DNA of 64,000 bases from Nematostella vectensis. Lineage: Eukaryota; Cnidaria; Anthozoa; Actiniaria; Edwardsiidae. Where the stretch lies: assembly GCF_932526225.1 (NCBI RefSeq), contig NC_064039.1, positions 3,361,001 through 3,425,000 on the forward strand. Reading direction: 5' to 3'. The translations under genes and the position numbers were made by a program. Shown in pieces: positions 10,970 to 23,400 of the stretch; the stretch's first letter is position 1, and the number at the start of each line of letters is the position of its first letter. The notes under the pieces were generated by a model. That model did no database searches and had not been told where the DNA came from. It was given only the letters and a program-made list of their open reading frames with translations.

Positions 10970-13900
10970 AGTCGAAGCCCATGTCACATCACAGCGCGAG
11001 CGAGCAATCATGAATAGCCAAAAGATCTTGCTTTGACGATGATTCCAATGCCAGATAAGCGCAGGGTCAAATGTGTTTTGTCGGAACACGGAAACGGACT
11101 GATTGTGTGACCAGGATATGACGACACTTTATGCGTGATCAACACGCAGTCGTTCTGACCTCTGTCACGCAATGCACTTGAGCTCAACTACGTGGTTACC
11201 CATAAAGTGTTTGATTTGGAATAAGAAAAAATACTGAACCAAATCATTTTTGGGAAACTTTCAAACATCTTGCCCTTAAATCAGATTTAAAAAAATTAGG
11301 ATACAGGTACCCAAAACCATGCCATATCTGTCACGTTATCGCCGAGAGGTATATAACGGCAATGATTTCTCCCTGATTTATTCTGCTGCTTGCGCAGAGC
11401 GATACACAACAGGTACCCCACGGCCAATGAGCTCGTTCTATGTTCGAGGACGGCAATAAGAATGACACAGAAACAATGCGTGAAAATGAATACGATTTAT
11501 GTGATGCGTTTTCTATTCAAGCCCCAAGGTGGCAATCGCATGGCACAGCCCTCTTTATAGCAAAGGAAATCAATTCGAAACAACTACTAAATAATAATTC
11601 CTTCTCCTTTGAGAAATGCAGCGTGAAAAAAAACATAATTGCGTCCTTTAAATGAGTGTCAGCCGCATCATCGCCGCATTTTTCTACGCTTCGGCCTGCG
11701 ACTCCTCATTTTACGGAGTACCTTGCCTATTATACAAAGAGACGTGGGTTCTGGGAACGAGATTACACATGCCATAGTCTCTTTCGCAGCCATTCTTCGT
11801 GTCCCCCCCCCCTTAAGGGAAGTCCTTTTATCTGCTAGCCACGACAAATTACCAGAAGTTCACAAAAATATAAACGCCACTGACAACACCAAAAAAGCCT
11901 TTCTCAAATAAGAAACAAAAATAATGACACATCACGAAACAAGAAATCTTTAATATGTTATCCTTCTTATACACTATATGTGCACGAGTCATTCGAGTAG
12001 TTTTCAAAATCCCGTGAAACAAAATGTGATTGTTACAGTGTAATAGTCAAGCTAGAACAAAAGATAACACATTACAGTGTATTAGTACTAAATAAACTAG
12101 AATTTCACGGGATTTTGAAAACCACTCTACTCCTACTGATGTCTTACATAATCAACAGTTAGATTAAATCCCAGGAACCGATCAAAATTACATACAACAC
12201 ACGTAGTTACGAGTTACACTTTTAGTTACATAGTAACTATATGTAGGTATATAGCATCGGGTTAACCCTTGTTGATCTAACTTAAAATAGAATGCAGTAA
12301 ACCTTTACATTGCTTTAAGAAATAGTTCAGTAAAATGTACAAATCTTTATACAGTCAAAAAAGCAACGTGTCCAAGGTATCATGTCACATTACCAGATAG
12401 CCGGGTTAATGGTAGTCCAACTATTACATAGATAAAAGTATGGAAACAAAGCCAGGATACTTTGACTAAAACTATAACTAAACGCATATTAGTCTATAAT
12501 TATTTTCAAACTAAATAAAAGTCTTTTTAATTCAAAATTTTCCTTATAACATTAATCATATTTCTATGTGATACCAATATATACATATATATTTACATGT
12601 AAGACAAAGCCATACAGATATCTTACAATATTCTAAATATAATCACTAAAATTGTATAATCAGGATAAGCATCACATGGCCAAACCTTCTTGGCCTGTGT
12701 GCCTGTCAATGTGTTAGCCTGATACACTGCTTTGAAGCCATTTTGCAAACATTACTGAAAGAAACACAGCTCATAAGACTTTCCCCTGTCTTGTGCAGTT
12801 TTTGTCAAATAAATATGATAAAAATTCTTATAACACACATTTATGGCTAATACCTAATGAGTAAATAATGCATTAATTAACTTCATTAACTCATCGATTA
12901 CATAATTTCTGCAAGATAAGAATACAAAATGATAAACAGAGTAATCTTTTGCTAACATTGTACATTGCATTGAACTTGTCAAAACCTGTGCTGCTTAGCC
13001 AAGAACAACTACAAGGAGTCATAAATAGAAGGAAATACTTCAAACCAGAGCAAAATTGAGAATTTGTGGTTTTCCTGGACTACCTACTTCTTAAGCTAAT
13101 CAATCAGCCCCTACATTAGAATTAAGACTGCAGAATAAGGCAGAGGTAAGTGACAGACGGAATAGTTGAAAACAACAACTTTAGGAGAATTTGTTAAGGT
13201 TAAACACATAAAGCTAAACATTTGTCATACGAAAATATAGTCAAAATTCCACATCAGCTTACTGTATGCACTTGTCCGAAAAACTATGAGACTTAAATAA
13301 GTAGTAACTAGCGGCTCTTTATAGAACAGTGTGGTAGCGCAGTCATGAACATTGCTTGCCTTACTGAAATTATATGGCTATGATTGCAAAACATCACCAT
13401 TTACTGCCAGTTTTAATGTTCTGCAGATCTTCAGTGAGGAATTCCAATAAAAAATGATCTCATCTTCTGTAAATTGAATCAGTACTCATCTATCAGTACT
13501 TTGATGGGTGTTATCTAAACAATTTAAGAATTTACTGCCATAAGCTGGTGGTGAAGGAGTTAATTTTTGTTGAAAAGGGTTTGCAGAATGTTGGCTAAGA
13601 CCCCTATATCTGTTTGGAAACTGCTCTCAAAAACTACCCTTTCAGATCCATTTGGACGGCCAAAAAATGATGACGTGACTCACTTTATTTAAGCGATGCA
13701 AACATGGAAAAGAGTAGGCAGACACATGCGATGTAAACCTTATGTGTTTTAAGTGGACCATTTCAAATGAAAACAGATATGCAGGTATGGGGTCTAAGAG
13801 CCTGAAAAACTAAAATGCCTATGTGATCAAGTAAATTAACAAAAAGTTACGTCAAAGAGCTTTCATAAATCATATAATATAAGATGGCTGGAGATGCTAA

Positions 13901-14849
13901 AACTGTTGATAAAACAATGAGCCAATACTTTGAAAGTTCTTTCACTAAATCATTTGCTGTCAACTAAGAATTAATGTCTCAAATACAAGGACAACCTCAA
14001 AACCTTTTTGCATACATTTAGAGCTACCTTTCAAACCTTTGGTCTAGCAAAACGTTAAAGTCAGGCATATTAATAGAAAATGTGGTTGCGACTTTGGGGA
14101 AAATGAATACTATTTTCAATAGGTTACAAAGTCACTATTAAAACCACTTTTAATAGTGTGTCATAAAAACGGACATTTGTAAAAATGAAAAAATATGAAA
14201 AAAAATATGGTGTACCTAGAAACCAGAATCATAAAAATGCTTAAAGATGTTTCCTTATATTTTTCAATATACACTGGACTTGACTGTTCTGTACTCAAGA
14301 GTTTATTAACTTACCCACGGAATCTGAAAAAGACAGAAAGGTTTTAACGTAATCATTTGATAAAAAGTCCAGCCATGTGTAATATTATCAAATGCAAATA
14401 TTGTCTGAAAAGTCCAATAACTGGCAACAATAGCCAACTTGCTTCTGGGGAAGTAAAAATGCAAAAAAAGGCTATTAGGTATCATTTAAGAAATTAAAGA
14501 ACTTTTTTTGAAATATTGACAATTTATGCTTTTATACGGTCCATGTATCTTATACTTCTACACACGAGTCCTAGGCACATCTGCGGCCATTGCGAAATTA
14601 AGCGCCAAAAGTTTTAACGAAATAACCCGTTTTATAAATGCTGAGATCAAAAAGAGTTAGATACGACAAATACCTAGAAAAAGCGTAAAGAGCACCTTAC
14701 AAATTTTTACTTTGAGTTAATAAATAAACAAGTGAACTGGCAAAATGAAACGATCAATTGTTCCATCGAACATTGGATCACATGCTACTCACACAAACAC
14801 AATAGCTCACTTGAAGACACCCAGCTTGCTAAAATAGAAACGTTAAAAA
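10970..14849. other. Gene-free stretch between RAB24 start and SOX stop; probable long SOX 3' UTR
   Basis: No convincing coding exon was seen. From about 11940 to 14849 there is no open frame of 60 codons or more on either strand, and composition is uniformly AT-rich. Since the SOX-like CDS on the minus strand ends at 14850, much of this may be its 3' UTR. It holds one inverted-repeat element (11995-12132). Confidence 0.5.
11995..12132. mobile_element. MITE-like inverted-repeat element
   Basis: The arm 11995-12018 (GAGTAGTTTTCAAAATCCCG plus TGAA) is mirrored by its near-exact complement at 12103-12132, which carries a short insertion (CACT). The roughly 140-bp unit has no coding capacity. 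The inner part also has weak internal symmetry (TTACAGTGTAATAG versus CATTACAGTGTATTAG). Confidence 0.6.
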
Positions 14850-16202
14850 TTATATTCTACAACCTTGTTCTGCTTTCACTTCAATACTTGGTTGGTGTTC
14901 GGTAACTTGAGGGATACTGGTAGACGAGGTGGACTCGTGTTCGACACCAGTTCTTACGTTATTGTTCTTCGCGTGCAGGTCTGGGTTAACAATAGCATTC
15001 GCATTTGGCGTGCCCGCGTTCGACCGCGCTTCTTCGTCGCTCCCATCACCTTCGGTCAGAGAATTAAATCCCTCGTGTTGACTTTGTATATTGTTCGGGG
15101 CAGCGACTACTACAAGTCCCGCTTCGTTCGCTTTCTCCGCATTATGTTCCGTGCTTGCGACAAGGGTGCTGGGAATTAGATTGTTCATTCCAGTTGCCAC
15201 AAGTATCGGTGCGTTTGCGTATTGTGAAATGGGAATAGCGTAGGTTGGCGTACCGAGGCTTGAAGCTACAGTAACCGTCATACTAGGTGGTCTGATAGCT
15301 TGTACAGTTACCCCTTGTGGGATAGCCACCGTAGCACCAGATCCTATGCTAACAGGCGCACCGGTCGTAGTAACGAATGTCGGCCGTATGATCATGCTCC
15401 CACCGGGCACAAACCCTGTAACGCTACCAAGAGGAGCGTAAGTCAAAGTACCGGCAGCAGTGTTTACAGTCTGGGGTAATGCCTGCGCCGTGTTCACTTG
15501 TTGAGTCAGCACTGTGGGGGTATTGGGCGATGTTATAGGTGCTGTAGTACCATTAACTTGCGTTTTAAAGTGGTCTTGCGCGTGCTGAATCGCCCAGTTT
15601 GTGACAACCCGTGGTGGTTGACCGTACGCTCTCTTTAGCGATTTTTGCCGTCTTCGTGGTCGGTATTTGTAGTCCGGGTGGTCTTCTTTGTGTCGTTTAT
15701 CTAGCCTTGCGGCTTCGTCTACGTATGGTTGCTTTTCTGCTGCAGACAGCATCCTCCAGAGTTTACCTAACATTTTACTCAACTCAGCGTTATGAACATG
15801 AGGATATTGTTCCGCGAGCTTTCGTCGTGCCGATTGAGCCCAAACCATGAACGAATTCATAGGACGCTTGACTTTTGGATCCTTTTTAGGTAGCTGAACC
15901 TCACTGTAAGGTCCCGGCATAATCTGCGTCTTTACAGGCAATCCACTCACGTTCAGACTTGCGTCTATTTGAGGACAATCGGACACTACTACACTATTTA
16001 CTTCGTTGCTGCTTTCGGGATCGCCCAGAGTGCTGTGTACTGCATTCGACTGCACTAACACGCCATCCGTTGTCGATAATTTCCAATTAAAGTTCTGGTC
16101 GCTCGTCTTAGGTTGTTCTACCTTTTCTATCTTGACTTCCCCTGGGTTCTCTGGCCCGTTTACGGCTATTGCTTGGTCATTCGTCGTTGGTGTAGCCGCC
16201 AT
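14850..16202 (-). CDS. SOX family HMG-box transcription factor (SoxE/SoxF-like), intronless CDS, 450 aa
   Basis: A DNA-binding developmental regulator. The HMG box spans about residues 109-187, with the SOX signature RPMNSFMVW followed by [39 protein letters not shown]. The combination [12 protein letters not shown] and [11 protein letters not shown] resembles groups E and F. Two sumoylation-type motifs (psi-K-x-E) bracket the protein: VKIE at residues 23-26 and VKAE near the C terminus, the N- and C-terminal layout known in SoxE proteins; E over F is therefore an inference. The centre and C terminus are Thr/Ala/Val/Pro-rich and low in charge, as in transactivation regions. The start ATG sits in CAAAATGGCGG, a YY1-like sequence. 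It is divergent from CFAP58. Confidence 0.88.
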   Translation of the reverse strand: MAATPTTNDQAIAVNGPENPGEVKIEKVEQPKTSDQNFNWKLSTTDGVLVQSNAVHSTLGDPESSNEVNSVVVSDCPQIDASLNVSGLPVKTQIMPGPYSEVQLPKKDPKVKRPMNSFMVWAQSARRKLAEQYPHVHNAELSKMLGKLWRMLSAAEKQPYVDEAARLDKRHKEDHPDYKYRPRRRQKSLKRAYGQPPRVVTNWAIQHAQDHFKTQVNGTTAPITSPNTPTVLTQQVNTAQALPQTVNTAAGTLTYAPLGSVTGFVPGGSMIIRPTFVTTTGAPVSIGSGATVAIPQGVTVQAIRPPSMTVTVASSLGTPTYAIPISQYANAPILVATGMNNLIPSTLVASTEHNAEKANEAGLVVVAAPNNIQSQHEGFNSLTEGDGSDEEARSNAGTPNANAIVNPDLHAKNNNVRTGVEHESTSSTSIPQVTEHQPSIEVKAEQGCRI

Positions 16203-16208
16203 TTTGGT
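16194..16208 (-). promoter_or_regulatory. YY1-like motif over the SOX start codon
   Basis: The minus strand reads CAAAATGGCGGC and includes the initiator ATG. This matches the YY1 core AANATGGCG, often found at start codons of TATA-less genes. Confidence 0.45.
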
Positions 16209-16259
16209 CGCAAATTCAACTCAAACATCAAACTCAGGCGGCCAAAACTGACAGAATTC

Positions 16260-16287
16260 TATCACGTGACGTGGTAGACACGTGATA
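16260..16287. promoter_or_regulatory. Inverted pair of CACGTG E-boxes
   Basis: TATCACGTG (16260-16268) and CACGTGATA (16279-16287) form a perfect 9-bp inverted repeat around two CACGTG boxes, 58 bp upstream of the SOX ATG. This suggests a bHLH-type factor site. Confidence 0.5.
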
Positions 16288-17281
16288 ATGCTAGAAAACA
16301 CGCTTTGGTGGTCCGGAAAAACTCCTAAATTTATGGGGAAATCTTCAATTCTTCAGTTTAAAGCGCTTTCCCAGGCGAAATACTAAATTGTGAACAGAAG
16401 TTTAAATAGCGAATGAAAGAAATCCTCGCTCCGACTTCAAACAATGGCGAGCGAATAATATGCGCTTTCGTTTGTGTATGAGTAGCTCATTGTGTGCTAG
16501 GAGCCAATAGAATGCTAGGAATCGAAAGTATGCTTGATTATAGGAAATGCCAAACAAAAGCCGTCATCGCGGATCGCCGGCACTGCATTGTTCTCTGTTA
16601 GACATTCGCGGCTTGCCTCAAGCTAATTATTCCGGGCACCCCGACGCTGAATAATGCTGCTTGTCATTTCACAAAAGGTCATTGTCAACACTGAGGTATT
16701 GATTGGTAGACGGCACGACAAAAGACCAGATGAAAGTCGCGATACTCAACCATCTGACCATATTACTGAGAATAAATGCCCCATCACAGGAACAAAATAT
16801 TAAACCGCATCTTTGAACAGATGATAAGTGACTATTTCGCGACGGAACAACAAAGGATAAAAAAAATTGAAAGAATATTATGATTTATTGCATAATAAAT
16901 TTGATATATGCGATCTCTCAAAGAACAGCTGCTTTGCTGTAATGCTGCAGAGCAGACACCTAACTATTGAAATACTGGTAAAGTTGTTGAAAAAACTTGG
17001 AACTATATCGTAAAGGAGTTTTTGTGAACGTTATTTCACCCGACTCTGCCAAAGGTACCAGTTTTTGTATTTCAAACATAAGATAATATAATTTCTAAAG
17101 ATTTTCTCGAATTTTAGAGATATATGCATACAGAAATACTCGTAGTCTAAAATATAACTAATAAGATCACATTTTCGTTCTTTTCTGTAGATTGGTCATC
17201 TTTTCTGATTAAAAAGTAGTTTTTGGTGTTCCTTTGTTTGTTTAGCCGTTAAGCCTGGGGATGAGTATTTGCGAAACAGCT

Positions 17282-17295
17282 GTTACCACAGCAAC
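17282..17295 (+). promoter_or_regulatory. RFX X-box upstream of CFAP58
   Basis: GTTACC-AC-AGCAAC fits the X-box consensus GTNRCC(0-3)RGYAAC at every position and lies 139 bp before the CFAP58 ATG. RFX factors acting through X-boxes control ciliary genes across animals. Confidence 0.65.
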
Positions 17296-17433
17296 AGTAA
17301 CAGCAAAGTCGGCCATTTTGAATAGAGAGCAGTGGAGAAAAATCATTTCCTACGAAAATACCCTGGCAAAACAGTTGGAAACAGCTTTAAGAGAAAGAAA
17401 TATTTTAAGATTCGAGGAAAGGATTCCCTTGAA

Positions 17434-20400
17434 ATGGAGGTAATTATAATAGAGCACTTATTTTACTGTTATTTGTGATTTTTGGTATTGGACGAGCATT
17501 CGTATTTTCGAAGCTGTCCTGATATAAAAAAAAGCCTTCACTGAATTGAAGTTTCACTTGTATTATAGGCAGACAAGAAAGTACAGGAGTCTAAGGAGAA
17601 GCCAGCGCTGGAAGAAAATGCCTTCGAAGCTTTGGAACGTGATTTCCAAGAGGTATGGCGTTATCTTAACTCAAGAAAGTAGGGCTATTTAGTAAAGCAA
17701 AGTTTTGTAATCGATCATAACATTTTGAGCTTATTCGTTTTTGTAACCTTATGGTATACAGTAATACGAACATTCACATGTGAGGCATTTTGCGTTCTGG
17801 TAGCTATATGTCAATCCCGTGCAAGCAGTCAATAGCTTCGGTGTATGATATTTAATTTTTATGCTATTTATAGGTCCTTGGAGAACTCATGGGAGACAAA
17901 AGCTTGGAGAAGTTCCGTGTCGAATATGAAAAACTTCACAGAGCACTAAAGAAATCTCACGAGAGCGAGAAGCGACTTATGCAGAAGTGTCGTGAGCTGA
18001 ATGCCGAAATAGTTGCCAATGCAGCAAAAGTTCAGACTGCTCTGAAGCTCTCCCAAGAAGATCAGACAACCATTGCCTCACTTAAGAAGGAGATCGAAAA
18101 GGCATGGAAGATGGTGGATGCCGCTCACGACAAGGAGCAAAGAGCCAGGGAGACCATCCAGTCTCTGAAGCTTGAGATAGCTAATTTGAGTAAACTTGTC
18201 GAGCAAGGAGCAGGCTTAACAATGGGGCAGGATCACAGGTGATTTGAATGATATGCAGCATGGAGACTTTATGTGAATCATATGAGACTATCATTAAATG
18301 TTATGCCTCAGGCCATAAGTTTTTCGTATAGGGGCATGTCTCATTCCTCACTCTTTATTTGTTAGGGAAAAAAGCTTGTTTCCCCCATACATCTCTTGGT
18401 CTATGCGGTTCAAAAAATATTATTATTATTATTCAGTGCTAATCAAGACAAAGCCAAATGTCACAGCTAAAAAAGCTTGTCCAGGAGAAAGGGGAGGGGT
18501 TTAGGAGACACCTTTTTTATAACCTATAAAGATATCATCATTATGTTATATGTTAAGGTTTGCTATTTTTATTCACATTTGTGACATGTGTATTATTTGT
18601 TCCTTTCAGTGTGAATGAATTGCTTAAAATCAAGGATGATCTAACCAAAGACAGAGATGAGAAGCTTTCTGAGATCACTAAGCTAAGAGATGAACTGAGT
18701 AATGCAACCTCTAGGCAGCAAAAGGCTGAACAGGACAGGGAGGAAGCAGAAATGAAGATCGCTGAGGTAATTCACAGATAAACTAAATATGTACACATGT
18801 AACAAAATGGTTTTGAGGAGCAGGTCATTATGAGTTTAGAGGCGGTTTGGCTACTGAAGGTTTCTTTTTCCTTAATAGTAATAATAGTAATTTCTGTCTG
18901 AATGGAAACAAACAAACTTTCAGAGAAGGTGGCTTGTTGTGTCGGCAGCCCACTAGTTTTGAGAAGGTTGCACATGTAAATCAAATGAGAAATTTCTTGG
19001 GAGTATTTATAAAAGCCATCTAAGTGTTGCTAATCTCAAGGCTTTTGATAGAAAGAAGCCATAAAGCATGTTGTTGATTGATTGGAATTCCTAAGCATAA
19101 ATGTACATTTACACTCAATATTTTCTAGGATCAACAAGCTAAACCAATCTTGAAAAGTTTTGTGTCAGGGCGGTAAGCCCCCCCCCCCCTACATGATTAA
19201 CTTTTTCTTTGTAGTCCAGCACCCCCCCCTACATGATTAACTTTTTCTTTGTAGTCCAGCCCCCCCTACATGATTAACTTTTTCTTTGTAGTCCAGCCCC
19301 CCCTACATGATTAACTTTTTCTTTGTAGTCCAGCACCCCCCCCCCTACATAATTAACTTTTTCTTTGTAATCCAGCCCCCCCCCCCTACATGATTAACTT
19401 TTTCTTTGTAGTCCAGCCCCCCCCCTACATGATTAACTTTTTCTTTGTAGTCCAGCCCCCCCTACATGATTAACTTTTTCTTTGTAGTCCACCCCCCCTA
19501 CATGATTAACTTTTTATTTGTAGTCCAGCCCCCTCCCTACATGATTAACTTTTTCTTTGTAGTCCAGCCCCCCCTCCCCCCTACACAATTAAGTTTTTCT
19601 TTGTAGTCCACCCCCTCCCCCCTACACAATTAACTTTTTCTTTGTAGTCCAGCCCCCCCTACATGATTAACTTTTTCTTTGTAGTCCAGCCCCCCCTACA
19701 TGATTAACTTTTTCTTTGTAGTCCAGCCCCCCCCTACATGATTAACTTTTTCTTTGTAGTCCAGCCCCCCCCCTACGTGATTAACTTTTTCTTTGTAGTC
19801 CAGCCCCCCCTACATGATTAACTTTTTCTTTGTAGTCCAGCCCCCCCCTACGTGATTAACTTTTTCTTTGTAGTCCAGCCCCCCCTACATGATTAACTTT
19901 TTCTTTGTAGTCCAGCCCCCCCCCTACATGATTAACTTTTTCTTTGTAGTCCAGCCCCCTCCTACATGATTAACTTTTTCTTTGTAGTCCAGCCCCCCCT
20001 ACATGATTAACTTTTTCTTTGTAGTCCAGCCCCCCCCCTACATGATTAACTTTTTCTTTGTAGTCCAGCCCCCCCCCCCTACATGATTAACTTTTTCTTT
20101 GTAGTCCAGCCCCCCCTACATGATTAACTTTTTCTTTGTAGTCCAGCACCCCCCCCCCCTACATAATTAACTTTTTCTTTGTAATCCAGCCCCCCCCCTA
20201 CATGATTAACTTTTTCTTTGTAGTCCAGCCCCCCCCTACATGATTAACTTTTTCTTTGTAGTCCAGCCCCCCCTACATGATTAACTTTTTCTTTGTAGTC
20301 CACCCCCCCTACATGATTAACTTTTTATTTGTAGTCCAGCCCCCTCCCTACATGATTAACTTTTTCTTTGTAGTCCAGCCCCCCCTCCCCCCTACACAAT

Positions 20401-23400
20401 TAAGTTTTTCTTTGTAGTCCACCCCCTCCCCCCTACACAATTAACTTTTTCTTTGTAGTCCAGCCCCCCCTACATGATTAACTTTTTCTTTGTAGTCCAG
20501 CCCCCCCTACATGATTAACTTTTTCTTTGTAGTCCAGCCCCCCCCTACATGATTAACTTTTTCTTTGTAGTCCAGCCCCCCTACATGATTAACTTTTTAT
20601 TTGTAGTCCAGCCCCCTCCCTACATGATTAACTTTTTCTTTGTAGTCCAGCCCCCCTCCCCCCTACACAATTAAGTTTTTCTTTGTAGTCCACCCCCTCC
20701 CCCCTACACAATTAACTTTTTCTTTGTAGTCCAGCCCCCCCTACATGATTAACTTTTTCTTTGTAGTCCAGCCCCCCCTACATGATTAACTTTTTCTTTG
20801 TAGTCCAGCCCCCCCCTACATGATTAACTTTTTCTTTGTAGTCCAGCCCCCCCCCTACGTGATTAACTTTTTCTTTGTAGTCCAGCCCCCCCTACATGAT
20901 TAACTTTTTCTTTGTAGTCCAGCCCCCCCCCTACGTGATTAACTTTTTCTTTGTAGTCCAGCCCCCCCTACATGATTAACTTTTTCTTTGTAGTCCAGCC
21001 CCCCCCCCCTACATGATTAACTTTTTCTTTGTAGTCCAGCCCCCCCCTACATGATTAACTTTTTATTTGTAGTCCAGCCCCCTCCCTACATGATTAACTT
21101 TTTCTTTGTAGTCCAGCCCCCCCTCCCCCCTACACAATTAAGTTTTTCTTTGTAGTCCACCCCCTCCCCCCTACACAATTAACTTTTTCTTTGTAGTCCA
21201 GCCCCCCCTACATGATTAACTTTTTCTTTGTAGTCCAGCCCCCCCTACATGATTAACTTTTTCTTTGTAGTCCAGCCCCCCCTACATGATTAACTTTTTC
21301 TTTGTAATCCAGCCCCCCCCCTACATGATTAACTTTTTCTTTGTAGTCCAGCCCCCCCCTACATGATTAACTTTTTCTTTGTAGTCCAGCCCCCTCCTAC
21401 ATGATTAACTTTTTCTTTGTAGTCCAGCCCCCCCCTACATGATTAACTTTTTCTTTGTAGTCCACCCCCCCCCTACATGATTAACTTTTTCTTTGTAGTC
21501 CACCCCCCCCCTACATGATTAACTTTTTCTTTGTAGTCCACCCCCCCCCTACATGATTAACTTTTTCTTTGTAGTCCACCCCCCCCCCTACATGATTAAC
21601 TTTTTCTTTGTAGTCCACCCCCCCCCCTACATGATTAACTTTTTCTTTGTAGTCCACCCCCCCCCTACATGATTAACTTTTTCTTTGTAGTCCAGCCCCC
21701 TCCCTACATGATTAACTTTTTCTTTGTAGTCCAGCCCCCCCTACATGATTAACTTTTTCTTTGTAGTCCAGCCCCCCCTACATGATTAACTTTTTCTTTG
21801 TAATCCAGCCCCCCCCCTACATGATTAACTTTTTCTTTGTAGTCCAGCCCCCCCCCTACATGATTAACTTTTTCTTTGTAGTCCAGCCCCCCCTACACAA
21901 TTAACTTTTTCTTTGTAGTCCACCCCCCCTCCCCCTACACAATTAACTTTTTCTTTGTAGTCCAGCCCCCCCTACATGATTAACTTTTTCTTTGTAGTCC
22001 AGCCCCCTCCTACATGATTAACTTTTTCTTTGTAGTCCAGCCCCCCCTACATGATTAACTTTTTCTTTGTAGTCCAGCCCCCCCTACATGATTAACTTTT
22101 TCTTTGTAGTCCAGCCCCCCCTACATGATTAACTTTTTCTTTGTAGTCCAGCCCCCTCCTACATGATTAACTTTTTCTTTGTAGTCCAGCCCCCCCTACA
22201 TGATTAACTTTTTCTTTGTAGTCCAGCCCCCCCCCTACATGATTAACTTTTTCTTTGTAGTCCAGCCCCCCCCCTACATGATGAACTTTTTCTTTGTAGT
22301 CCAGCCCCCCCCTACATGATTAACTTTTTTCTTTGTAGTCCAGCCCCCTCCCTACATGATTAACTTTTTCTTTGTAGTCAAGCCCCCCCCTACATGATTA
22401 ACTTTTTCTTTGTAGTCCAGCCCCCCCCCTACATGATTAACTTTTTCTTTGTAGTCCAGCCCCCCCTACATGATTAACTTTTTCTTTGTAGTCCAGCCCC
22501 CCCCTACATGATTAACTTTTTCTTTGTAGTCCAGCCCCCCCCTACATGATTAACTTTTTCTTTGTAGTCCACCCCCCTCCTACACAATTAACTTTTTCTT
22601 TGTAGTCCACCCCCCTCTTTTTCTTTGTAGTCCAGCCCCCCCCTACATGATTAACTTTTTCTTTGTAGTCCAGCCCCCTCCCTACATGATTAACTTTTTC
22701 TTTGTAGTCCAGCCCCCCCCCCTACATGATTAACTTTTTCTTTGTAGTCCAGCCCCCCCCTACATGATTAACTTTTTCTTTGTAGTCCACCCCCCTCCTA
22801 CACAATTAACTTTTTCTTTGTAGTCCACCCCCCTCTTTTTCTTTGTAGTCCAGCCCGCCCCTACATGATTAACTTTTTCTTTGTAGTCCACCCCCCTCTT
22901 TTTCTTTGTAGTCCAGCCCGCCCCTACATGATTAACTTTTTCTTTGTAGTCCACCCCCCTCTTTTTCTTTGTAGTCCAGCCCGCCCCTACATGATTAACT
23001 TTTTCTTTGTAGTCCAGCCCCCCTCCTACACAATTAACTTTTTCTTTGTAGTCCACCCCCCTCTTTTTCTTTGTAGTCCAGCCCGCCCCTACATGATTAA
23101 CTTTTTCTTTGTAGTCCAGCCCCCTCCTACATGATTAACTTTTTCTTTGTAGTCCAGCCCCCCCCTACATGATTAACTTTTTCTTTGTAGTCCAGCCCCC
23201 CCCCCTACATGATTAACTTTTTCTTTGTAGTCCAGCCCCCCCCCTACATGATTAACTTTTTCTTTGTAGTCCAGCCCCCCCCTACATGATTAACTTTTTC
23301 TTTGTAGTCCAGCCCCCCCCCCTACATGATTAACTTTTTCTTTGTAGTCCAGCCCCCCCCTACATGATTAACTTTTTCTTTGTAGTCCAGCCCCCCCCCC

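Larger units (their letters stand above)
16203..17433. promoter_or_regulatory. Divergent SOX/CFAP58 promoter region
   Basis: About 1.2 kb separate two head-to-head start codons. It contains a symmetric E-box pair (16260-16287), a CCAAT sequence near 16502-16506 and an RFX X-box (17282-17295). No TATA box at a sensible position was recognised. A 60-codon open frame at 17261-17443 overlaps the X-box and the true CFAP58 start in another frame and is not considered coding. Confidence 0.55.

Noticed and set aside
17261-17443. 60-codon frame upstream of CFAP58
   Set aside because: It reads out of frame with exon 2; the ATG GAG at 17434-17439 joins in phase and gives the expected CFAP58 N terminus.
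19130-19172. Possible CFAP58 exon (TTTTCTAG acceptor, GGCG|GTAAGC donor) just before the giant array
   Set aside because: Its length breaks the phase between exons at 18766 and 25077, and CFAP58 homology is continuous without it. It may still be a cryptic or former exon.
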